The notes below the pieces were generated by a model, which saw nothing but the letters and a program-made list of their open reading frames with translations, was not told where the DNA came from and searched no databases. From contig DEMS01000027.1 in the NCBI GenBank assembly GCA_002359315.1, positions 62,001-126,000 of the forward strand: 64,000 bases of DNA. The letters are read 5' to 3'. Position numbers and translations under genes: made by a program. This stretch comes from Bacteroidetes bacterium UBA2664. Lineage in GTDB: Bacteria; Bacteroidota; Rhodothermia; Balneolales; Balneolaceae. Of this stretch, positions 8,401-14,564 are shown piece after piece (position 1 is the stretch's first letter; each line of letters opens with the position of its first letter).

Positions 8401-9001
8401 GGGTTCAGGCAATTTGCTTGAATTGGCCGTGAATGCCGCTCGTAAGCGAGCTACTTTAGGTGAAATCTCTCTGGCGATGGAAAATGAGTTTGGGCGTTAC
8501 CGAGCAACCATACAATCCATATCCGGCGTGTACTCCTCAGAAATAGATCAAAATGAAGATTTTATAAAAGCGAGAAAACTGGCGGATCAGTTTGAGATTA
8601 AAGAGGGCCGCCGCCCGCGAATAATGGTCGCAAAATTGGGTCAGGACGGACACGATCGCGGAGCTAAAGTGATCTCTACAAGTTTTGCCGATTTAGGTTT
8701 TGATGTGGATATCGGCCCGCTTTTTCAAACTCCGGAAGAGGCAGCTGCTCAGGCTGTAGAAAATGATGTTCATATTCTGGGACTGTCCAGCTTGGCGGCC
8801 GGACACAAAACCCTGGTTCCTGCTGTCATCAACGAACTGAAAAAATTGGGCCGGGAAGACATCGTCGTAATTGTAGGCGGGGTGATTCCAAATCGGGACT
8901 ATGAATTTCTTTACGAATTAGGCGTTGCTGCAGTATTTGGCCCCGGTACAGTGATTGCACAAGCGGCACAGAAGATCTTACATATCTTGATGGATGAGTA
9001 A
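5438..9001 (+). CDS. Fused methylmalonyl-CoA mutase: small (MutA-like) and large (MutB) subunits in one chain
   Basis: A 1187-residue protein. Residues about 1-415 match the small, non-catalytic mutase subunit (for example GGSGMVMIRPPGK and the EDPAAGSYYVE strand), without its own B12 domain. Residues about 421-469 are a tandem linker of 14-residue units (DDGRGAIDERRNEK). From about 482 (IPDFNVNV) the chain is a full large subunit: RPWTIRQYAGFSTAEESN, SGYHMHEAGA, and a C-terminal B12 domain with the DxHxxG motif in GQDGHDRGAK near residue 1068. The RxW/Y and active-site strings are those of methylmalonyl-CoA mutase, not isobutyryl-CoA mutase. It converts (R)-methylmalonyl-CoA to succinyl-CoA with adenosylcobalamin. 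The start is GTG; no in-frame stop separates the halves. meaB overlaps its end. The usual form in bacteria is two separate genes. Confidence 0.95.
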   Translation: MTDKDPNHKELFSGFPPSDKKEWEKCVKEDLNLNELTDELFWDSGEGVVAPPYFTIEDLDSLELNEHLRPHQPKQWLCCEAISGETPIDANRAIKKAVKGGADVCFIEVQTDIQDGNEELENRTTLSTGSDFEKLIHQVDPACELIFQCDSNFTVTDGYLQNFGRDRNGYRFVMDPFSSLIRNGLQKVDAKEQFQTVADLIERKNRSKVLLNTALFRFRGATIVEELAIALSMLNEIMLNLEPNQRESVMDHVMIKTLSKSLYFPEMAKLRAIPILWNLFAKTHNQPVSAHPQILTEVDPKEGFIGETEKNLLRSVTSAMSAIAGGSGMVMIRPPGKLQKSTKILPARIIRNIHHVLREEAHLGKVEDPAAGSYYVEFLTHEFAEKSWNLYKKIESEGGFMDSLTGGTLQKFNQLERGEEDDGRGAIDERRNEKDDGRGAIDNRRNKEDDGRGGIDERRNEKDDERGEKAGRLKRSNFAASIPDFNVNVKPMTHQTESSDTNEVWSTPEKIDVKKRFSSDDLEGMSHLEFAAGIPPFLRGPYATMYTQRPWTIRQYAGFSTAEESNAFYRRNLAAGQKGLSVAFDLATHRGYDSDHPRVTGDVGKAGVAIDSILDMKILFDQIPLDKMSVSMTMNGAVIPIMAFYIVAAEEQGVSIEKLSGTIQNDILKEFMVRNTYIYPPEPSMRIIGDIFDYTSKKMPRFNSISVSGYHMHEAGAPADLELAYTLANGLQYVRQGIDAGLDIDDFAPRISFFWGVGMNYHMEIAKLRAGRLIWASLLKPFKPKNPKSLSLRAHCQTSGYSLTEQDPYNNITRTTVEAMAAALGHTQSLHTNALDEAIALPTDYSAKIARDTQIYLQKETGITKAIDPWAGSYYIEYLTDQIVKRSWKLIRETEELGGMSKAIEAGIPKMRIEEAAARKQARIDGGKETIVGVNKYRLEKEDPIDILVVDNEKVLQSQLERLQKLKAERNQTDVDETLKAITECAKSGSGNLLELAVNAARKRATLGEISLAMENEFGRYRATIQSISGVYSSEIDQNEDFIKARKLADQFEIKEGRRPRIMVAKLGQDGHDRGAKVISTSFADLGFDVDIGPLFQTPEEAAAQAVENDVHILGLSSLAAGHKTLVPAVINELKKLGREDIVVIVGGVIPNRDYEFLYELGVAAVFGPGTVIAQAAQKILHILMDE
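6698..6844 (+). repeat. In-frame 42-bp tandem repeat encoding the mutase linker (3.5 copies)
   Basis: Three 42-bp units (6698-6739, 6740-6781, 6782-6823) and half of a fourth encode DDGRGAIDERRNEK-like 14-mers, rich in charged residues and likely disordered. Units one and three are nearly identical, unit two differs more, so an 84-bp higher-order unit may have duplicated. The period is six times seven, the length used by the intergenic arrays in this window. It sits exactly between the small-subunit and large-subunit parts of the fused mutase. Confidence 0.9.
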
Positions 9002-10031
9002 AGAGGAAAAAATTTTTGAATCAGTAAATCCGGATTTCAGAGCAAAAAAAGGCTCTTTAAAATCAGTGGATGAATATGTGGAGGGCATATTATCGGGAAA
9101 TAAGACATTTCTGTCGCAAGCGATAACCCTTATTGAAAGTTCCCGGGACGATCACAGGGAGATGAGTGAACAAATTCTTGAGCAGTGTCTGCCAAAAACC
9201 GGGGAATCACTGCGAATCGGGATTTCCGGTGTTCCGGGAGTTGGGAAAAGTACTTTTATTGATGTATTTGGGAAAAACCTGATTTCTGAAGGGAAAAGGA
9301 TTGCTGTATTGACCGTAGATCCCAGCAGCAGCCGTTCAAAAGGGAGCATTCTGGGAGATAAAACAAGAATGCATTTTTTATCGACTCATCCGGATGCGTA
9401 TATCCGTCCATCGCCAACAGCCGGCACTCTGGGCGGGGTTGCAAGGAAGACCCGAGAGACGATGTTATTGTGTGAAGCAGCCGGCTATGAGATGATTTTT
9501 ATTGAAACGGTGGGTGTTGGACAGTCAGAGACAGCTGTTTACTCGATGGTAGATTTTTTCCTGGTTTTAATGTTAGCCGGCGCCGGGGATGAGTTGCAGG
9601 GAATGAAAAGAGGTATTCTGGAGATGGCCGATCTGCTTGCGATCAATAAAACAGATGGAGATAATGTTGAGGCCGCGAAACGGGCTAAACAAGAGTATCA
9701 AAACGCATTGTCCCTTTTTCCCCGCCAGCCCTCCGGATGGAAACCGGTCGTAAAAACCTGTTCTTCCCTTGATGGATCCGGACTTGAGGATATTTGGGAT
9801 GAGGTGAAGAATTATATCACCTTAACACAAAAAAACGGACACTTCAAAAATCATCGAAAAGAACAAGCGATAGATTGGATGTATGAAAATATACACTATC
9901 GCCTAAAAGAGACGTTCTATAAACACCCGGCCATCAAATGCAGACTGAAGGCCATTGAAAATAAAGTTGCTGAGGGGACACTTAGCTCCTTTAAAGCGGC
10001 TACAGAATTGATTAAATTGTTTGGAAGCTGA
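8994..10031 (+). CDS. meaB: Methylmalonyl-CoA mutase-associated G-protein chaperone MeaB
   Basis: A 345-residue P-loop GTPase of the MeaB/ArgK/YgfD family. It has the Walker A motif GVPGVGKST (about residue 79), the DPSSSRSKGSILGDK switch region, ETVGVGQSE, and the guanine-specifying NKTD motif near residue 219. MeaB gates cobalamin loading and protects the mutase from inactivation. Its ATG at 8994 lies inside the last codons of the mutase gene (8-base overlap), so the two are translationally coupled. The N-terminus before the P-loop and the C-terminal helical dimerisation region are both full length. The fused mutase and this gene together form a complete mutase module. Confidence 0.96.
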   Translation: MSKEEKIFESVNPDFRAKKGSLKSVDEYVEGILSGNKTFLSQAITLIESSRDDHREMSEQILEQCLPKTGESLRIGISGVPGVGKSTFIDVFGKNLISEGKRIAVLTVDPSSSRSKGSILGDKTRMHFLSTHPDAYIRPSPTAGTLGGVARKTRETMLLCEAAGYEMIFIETVGVGQSETAVYSMVDFFLVLMLAGAGDELQGMKRGILEMADLLAINKTDGDNVEAAKRAKQEYQNALSLFPRQPSGWKPVVKTCSSLDGSGLEDIWDEVKNYITLTQKNGHFKNHRKEQAIDWMYENIHYRLKETFYKHPAIKCRLKAIENKVAEGTLSSFKAATELIKLFGS

Positions 10032-10091
10032 CAAACGGAAGTGAACCGGGAAGAGTTGATTGGAAATTGGAGTGAATGAATCTTTAGAGGT

Positions 10092-10718
10092 GTGATTATT
10101 AAAACAAAAGCCCAAAAAAACAGAGAGACCTTTGATAAACTGGCAGATAGATATGATCGTATCTACAGGGCCTATCTGCGGCATACACATCAAAAGATGG
10201 TCAATAAAGTATCTTTAAAAAAAGAGGATAAAATATTGGATGTAAGCGCCGGAACGGGAATTCTGGCCGAAAGCATATTGAGTAAATATGGTCCATTTAA
10301 AAGATTGGTCTTGAACGACCCGTCAAAGGGAATGCTTGAACATGCGAAGTATCGGTTACGATATCATAAAGAAGTGGAGTATACTTCCGACTTTTCAGAA
10401 GATCTCTCATTTAGAGATGATGAATTCACAAAAATTATCTGCCTGAATTCTTTTCGGTATTATACAGACCATCCTGCTGTTTTATCACATTTTAGAAGAA
10501 TGTTAAAGAGTGGCGGTGATCTCTATATTTTAAGCTGGAACAGAACCGGCTTTTTCCGATTCCTGAATTGGATCATCACCGTTGTATCTGATCAAGAGAT
10601 GAATACACGAACACTGGATGAGATGAAAGGGATGCTTACAGAGGCCGGATTTACTATTCAGGATTCTGAAGAATGGCGTTTTCGATGGTGGAAGTTCTTT
10701 TTTGTGAAGTGTAGTTGA
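10092..10718 (+). CDS. Class I SAM-dependent methyltransferase
   Basis: A 208-residue soluble protein with the class I fold: motif I ILDVSAGTGILAE near residues 49-61, an acidic end of strand two (LNDPSKGMLEHAK), and a motif IV-like IICLNSFRYY near residue 115. It resembles UbiE/MenG-like small-molecule methyltransferases in layout, but no specificity residues allow a substrate call. The start is GTG at 10092, directly after an AGAGGT stretch; no in-frame ATG exists before motif I except in the middle of the protein. It follows meaB by 60 bases and may be co-transcribed, ending at the hairpin at 10745-10775. Confidence 0.85.
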   Translation: MIIKTKAQKNRETFDKLADRYDRIYRAYLRHTHQKMVNKVSLKKEDKILDVSAGTGILAESILSKYGPFKRLVLNDPSKGMLEHAKYRLRYHKEVEYTSDFSEDLSFRDDEFTKIICLNSFRYYTDHPAVLSHFRRMLKSGGDLYILSWNRTGFFRFLNWIITVVSDQEMNTRTLDEMKGMLTEAGFTIQDSEEWRFRWWKFFFVKCS

Positions 10719-10744
10719 TGATCTCGTTAAGTACGAAAATAAAA

Positions 10745-10775
10745 AAAGTCATCTGAGAGTACCTCAGATGACTTT
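10745..10775 (+). terminator. Bidirectional intrinsic terminator between methyltransferase and hsp20
   Basis: A 13-bp perfect stem, AAAGTCATCTGAG and its complement, with loop AGTAC, is flanked by an A-run on the left and T-rich sequence on the right. It lies between two convergent genes and can serve both. Confidence 0.88.
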
Positions 10776-10802
10776 AAAATTTTTCAAAATCAGTTTCAGC
10801 TT

Positions 10803-11252
10803 TTATGCTATTTCAATTTTTCGTCCTGCTTTCTCTTTTAATTTCGGAATAGAAATTGCCAGAACGCCATTTTCGTAAGTAGCCTTAATTTTGTCCATAT
10901 CCGCTGTATTTGGCAGGGGCAATGAGCGGCTGAATCGTCCGAAACGGCTTTCAACCCTGTGATATTTTCGCTCATTTTCATCACCATTGCGATAGGCATG
11001 ACGTTCACCACTGATCGTCAATACATTATCATTCAGTGTGATATCAAACTCTTTTTTACTCATCCCTGGGAGTTCAAGAGTTACTTCAAACATTTTGGCA
11101 GTTTCATACACATTTAATTCTGGTACAAATGTGCCCTCATCCCACTGAAATGCATCCTTGAACACTTCATCTATCCAGCTGGACAAGCTCACTGGCGTAT
11201 TGTATCGCGGTCGCGCTAATGTTGGTAGTTCTGTTCTTCTTGTTAACATCAT
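10803..11252 (-). CDS. Hsp20/alpha-crystallin small heat shock protein
   Basis: A 149-residue protein: a short N-terminal arm, an alpha-crystallin domain (about residues 45-140) with ELPGMSKKEFDITLNDNVLTI, the NGVLAISIPK signature and a short C-terminal tail ending in IEIA. It is an ATP-independent holdase that keeps unfolding proteins soluble. An upstream in-frame ATG would add 33 unlikely residues; I chose the ATG at 11252 because a near-perfect GAGGAGG ribosome binding site lies five bases before it (11258-11264), which is unusually strong for this window. The conserved domain also begins at a family-typical distance from this start. No CIRCE-type HrcA operator is visible upstream. Confidence 0.94.
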   Translation of the reverse strand: MMLTRRTELPTLARPRYNTPVSLSSWIDEVFKDAFQWDEGTFVPELNVYETAKMFEVTLELPGMSKKEFDITLNDNVLTISGERHAYRNGDENERKYHRVESRFGRFSRSLPLPNTADMDKIKATYENGVLAISIPKLKEKAGRKIEIA

Positions 11253-11632
11253 AATAACCTCCTCAACAATTAATTTTCGGTTAAAAAGATTAAAATTTAG
11301 ATGGACTGTACATGAACAATCCAAAAAATATTTCATCAAATGATGTGCCAAAATCGATTCTTAAAGACTTTAACTGAAATTTATTCGATCTATAACTGTC
11401 AAATTTTAAGACACTATATCATTTTGACAGAATCAGATTGAAAAAATGACAATTTAGAGATTGAACTCCATAATCCGATTGAACACCCTAGGAGGAGTAG
11501 TGATCGCGTATATATACGGATCAACTATTAAATCCTGAGCATTAGTTTAGTACAGTATTTATGAGATTTAAAACCCGTTATCGTTCAGATAACGGGTTCT
11601 TTATTTCATCCTTGGATGATTTAAGACATTAA
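11253..11632. other. Intergenic region between hsp20 and uppP
   Basis: This 380-base stretch holds the hsp20 promoter region, a palindrome CGTATATATACG flanked by TGATC/GATCA arms near 11500-11522, and the hairpin at 11572-11598. A GGAGGAG followed by a GTG opens a 12-codon frame at about 11502, too short to call a gene. Nothing else was recognised. Confidence 0.6.
11572..11598 (-). terminator. Intrinsic terminator downstream of uppP
   Basis: AACCCGTTATC and its exact complement form an 11-bp stem around a 5-base loop. On the minus strand it lies 35 bases after the uppP stop and is followed by TTTTAAAT. On the plus strand it is followed by CTTTATTT, so it may work in both directions. Confidence 0.8.
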
Positions 11633-12400
11633 TTAATAGAGAAGAAATAACAACAATGCACCAAACAGGATTCGATAGACTCCAAAGGCCCTGAAGGTAA
11701 ATCGCTCCAGAAAACTGAGGAAGAGTTTCATAGTCAGAAATGCCACCAAAAAAGAGACAATAAATCCTACGATGAGCGGAACAAAAGTCGTGTCTGCAAA
11801 CTCCTGCCAATACTTTAGCATCGAATACGCTGCACTGGCAGCTAATACGGGCAGGGCTAACAAAAAAGAGAATTCAGCACTGGTTTTCCGATCCATTCCG
11901 GTCAACATTCCGCCAACAATGGTTGCCCCGGCTCTGCTGGTTCCCGGCACGACCGCAAAAACCTGCGCAAACCCGACCCAGGCCGACTGTTTAAAACTGA
12001 TCTGATCCATCGAACGCACCGGCTGAATATCCTCATCATAATAGTGCTCCAAAACGAGGAAAATGATTCCCCCTATAATAAACATCCATGCAACTGTTTG
12101 AACAACAAAGAGTTCCTCAATTTGATCACCGAACAGGACGCCGATGATTGCAATCGGCAGGAAGGCGATAAAAATTTTCATCCAAAGAGTAATATGCCGG
12201 ACATGAAAACGCTCTTTGTAATTTGTGATAACAGCAAAAATAGCTGCAACCTGAATTATCACTTTAAAGGCTGTATTCTGATCGCTTGGTTCTACTCCCA
12301 ACCAATCGGCGACAACGATTAAATGGCCCGTTGATGAAATTGGCAGGAATTCGGTTAACCCTTCAACTATTCCAAGTATTACCGCTTGTATCAGATCCAT
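11633..12400 (-). CDS. uppP: Undecaprenyl-diphosphate phosphatase UppP (BacA)
   Basis: A 255-residue integral membrane protein with the two UppP signatures: EGLTEFLPISSTGH at residues 13-26, giving the catalytic Glu and His residues, and PGTSRAGATI near residue 155, giving the essential Arg. It has about eight hydrophobic segments. It removes one phosphate from undecaprenyl diphosphate to recycle the lipid carrier of peptidoglycan and surface polysaccharides, and overexpression of such proteins gives bacitracin resistance in other bacteria. It is a single-gene unit here, ending at a clear hairpin. Confidence 0.96.
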   Translation of the reverse strand: MDLIQAVILGIVEGLTEFLPISSTGHLIVVADWLGVEPSDQNTAFKVIIQVAAIFAVITNYKERFHVRHITLWMKIFIAFLPIAIIGVLFGDQIEELFVVQTVAWMFIIGGIIFLVLEHYYDEDIQPVRSMDQISFKQSAWVGFAQVFAVVPGTSRAGATIVGGMLTGMDRKTSAEFSFLLALPVLAASAAYSMLKYWQEFADTTFVPLIVGFIVSFLVAFLTMKLFLSFLERFTFRAFGVYRILFGALLLFLLY

Positions 12401-12608
12401 ATCGTATGGGTGAATTCAATATTGTTTTAAAATTGGCCCGGCCTGTTATTCAAAAAATTTGACAGAACAGATAAAGAGTATAACTTTGAGCGACAAAAAT
12501 AACGATTCTATGGGCATTCTGCTATCAATTATAAATGATTATAACTTTTATGTTGACAATCTCCGTTGAATCTCTTCTTTTATGCTTTCATAACTAATCC
12601 ATGACTGA

Positions 12609-14174
12609 ATGAGCAACATATCCGGATACATTGAGACCCGTTTTGGAGATCGAAAGAACAGGCGGCGAATATACACAGGTGCATTTATTGCACTTATCAT
12701 AGCCGGCGTCTATACCGGGATGAATGAAATAATTCCGGAACAGGATGGCCACTATGGGTTTTGGTCTGTTATGCCGCCACTTGTGGCTATCGTACTTGCA
12801 TTCTGGACACGCGAAGTAGTGAGCGCACTCTTTATCGGAATCTGTTTGGGAGGTGTCATAGCCGGTGAAATGAACATCGTGCAAAGTTTTTTAATACCAT
12901 CGATAGGGACAGAAAGTTTTGCCCTCATCCTGCTCGTTTATCTTTGGGCGTTGGGGGGCTTGATTGGTATCTGGACCCGGACAGGTGGCGCTGAGAAATT
13001 CGCTGCATGGGCGAGTCAATTGATGGTTCGGGGACCCCGATCTGCTAAATTTTTTGCGTGGATGATGGGGCTGATATTTCACCAGGGTGGCACCATCAGT
13101 ACCGTTCTGACCGGAGCAACCGTGAGGCCGGTAGCTGATAAACACCAGGTTTCTCATGAAGAGCTGGCGTTCATGGTAGATAGCACGGCTTCGCCGGCAG
13201 CGACCCTGATTCCATTTAATGTATGGCCGTTTTATGTGAGCAGTTTGGTTATCGGCACCCTTCCTATATTTGTGACAGCTCAGGATGGTGTAAATTTTTT
13301 CTTCAGTTCTATCGTGTTCAATTTTTACGCCATTTTTGCCATACTGATTACACTTATTTTTGCCCTGGAAAAATTGCCCTGGGTACCCGGTAAAAAAATG
13401 CGTGCTGCTATTGAACGTGTCAGAAGCGGGGGGCCGCTGGACCGAAAAGGTGCAACTCCTATGGCGGCGGATGAACTTACTCAACAGAAAGTGCCCAAGG
13501 ACTACAATCCCGGGTTAATCGATTTTTTTGGGCCAATCGGAACCCTTCTTGGTGTTGCGATCATTCCTTATGTAGTTACCTATTTTTTTCTGGGGCAGAA
13601 GGATGATCCGACACTGCTGATAGCGGAAGCCTTTATATTGGCCGTTTTGGCCGGAATAGGTATTGCACTCGCAAAAGGGATGAAGCTTCAGGTCGCAATC
13701 AACGGTTTCGTTGATGGGTGTAAAGGGGTTACCATTGGTGCTATTATATTAGCCTTTGCGGTTAGTTTAAAAGAGGTTGCTGATGCTGTAGGTACTGCAG
13801 ATTATGTGGTTGCGATGATAGGAGATCTGATTGTCCCGTCAATACTACCCGGTATTTTAATGGTTCTGTGCATGATTATAGCTTTTTCAACCGGTACTTC
13901 CTGGGGAACCTATGCCGTTGTATTTCCGGTTGCAATCCCGCTGGCCTGGGCTGTTGTACCGGATATCTTCTTTCTTCAGCTATGTTTTGCAGCTGTAATT
14001 GGAGGGAGCGTGATGGGAGATCAATGTTCACCAATTTCTGATACGACGATTTTAAGTTCACTGGCAACCGGTTGTGATCTCATGGATCACGTAACCACAC
14101 AGTTGCCGCTTGCAATTATGGCCGGGTTACTGGCAATGATTTCTTATGCCGCGATGGTTATCTTCTTTGTATGA
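12609..14174 (+). CDS. nhaC: NhaC-family Na+/H+ antiporter
   Basis: A 521-residue membrane protein with about 11-12 hydrophobic segments and the NhaC/ArsB-superfamily arrangement of two repeated halves. Family-type stretches include FHQGGTISTVLTGATVRPVADKH, SPAATLIPFNVWPF and FSTGTSWGTYAVVFPVAIP, and the late GDQCSPISDTTILSS loop. It is expected to exchange internal sodium for protons, fitting a salt-adapted host. The cytoplasmic loop near residues 255-300 is charged. The gene overlaps the next reading frame by four bases (ATGA), so the two are probably translated together. A precise substrate (Na+, or malate/lactate as in MleN relatives) cannot be fixed from sequence. Confidence 0.88.
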   Translation: MSNISGYIETRFGDRKNRRRIYTGAFIALIIAGVYTGMNEIIPEQDGHYGFWSVMPPLVAIVLAFWTREVVSALFIGICLGGVIAGEMNIVQSFLIPSIGTESFALILLVYLWALGGLIGIWTRTGGAEKFAAWASQLMVRGPRSAKFFAWMMGLIFHQGGTISTVLTGATVRPVADKHQVSHEELAFMVDSTASPAATLIPFNVWPFYVSSLVIGTLPIFVTAQDGVNFFFSSIVFNFYAIFAILITLIFALEKLPWVPGKKMRAAIERVRSGGPLDRKGATPMAADELTQQKVPKDYNPGLIDFFGPIGTLLGVAIIPYVVTYFFLGQKDDPTLLIAEAFILAVLAGIGIALAKGMKLQVAINGFVDGCKGVTIGAIILAFAVSLKEVADAVGTADYVVAMIGDLIVPSILPGILMVLCMIIAFSTGTSWGTYAVVFPVAIPLAWAVVPDIFFLQLCFAAVIGGSVMGDQCSPISDTTILSSLATGCDLMDHVTTQLPLAIMAGLLAMISYAAMVIFFV

Positions 14175-14377
14175 TGAAAAATGATGATAAAGAATTATTG
14201 ACCACAATCACTTGTCCACAATGTGGACATCTGCAAAAGGAAATAATGAGCACCACATCCTGTCAATATTTTTGGGATTGCCCACAATGTAAAAAAACCC
14301 TTAAACCGTTGTCCGGTGATTGTTGTGTTTATTGTTCGTATGGGGATACGCCTTGTCCGCCCATACAGTGCTGTTAA
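14171..14377 (+). CDS. GDCCVxC-domain small cysteine-rich protein
   Basis: A 68-residue protein with a CPQCGH zinc-ribbon-like start, a second CPQC pair, and the C-terminal GDCCVYCSYG-x-x-PCPPIQ signature that defines the GDCCVxC family, some members of which are selenoproteins. Here all positions are cysteine and the frame needs no recoding. Eleven cysteines in 68 residues suggest metal binding, and the family often occurs near heavy-metal or transporter genes; its function is not established. Its ATG overlaps the antiporter stop, so it is coupled to that gene. Confidence 0.85.
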   Translation: MMKNDDKELLTTITCPQCGHLQKEIMSTTSCQYFWDCPQCKKTLKPLSGDCCVYCSYGDTPCPPIQCC

Positions 14378-14399
14378 GTTTAAAATATAATAGGAAGAG

Positions 14400-14564
14400 A
14401 TGACTGATAAGGAACTGAAAGAGTTATACTTATTGATAAGTGATCAGATCCAGCTCATTGAAGAGGAAATCATTGAGTTAACTGAACTGACAAAACCCAT
14501 TTCTTTAGATGCCTCTATTCTGTTGCAGACTCAGGAGAAGTTGTCATGCCGAGCTGTTCCTTAA
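14400..14564 (+). pseudogene. Short reading frame resembling the N-terminal part of a DksA/TraR-type protein
   Basis: A 54-codon frame starts at 14400 right after an AGGAAGAG ribosome binding site. Its helical sequence, ending its first part with ELTKPISLDASI, resembles the coiled N-terminal region of small DksA/TraR-family proteins, where a string like KPIxPDNAIGRL precedes the four-cysteine zinc finger. The zinc finger is missing: after residue 40 the frame runs antisense through the 3' end of the permease gene and stops. It may be a truncated remnant or just a small unrelated protein; I favour a remnant but the match is from memory of the family only. Confidence 0.4.

Noticed and set aside
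11490..11540. GGAGGAG followed by GTG and 12 codons
   Set aside because: Too short, no family, and the palindrome in it explains the composition; kept only as a comment on the gap.
12891..13484. Long (197-codon) minus-strand frame inside the nhaC gene
   Set aside because: It is low in hydrophobic order, has no recognisable domain, and lies wholly inside a well-supported membrane protein gene.
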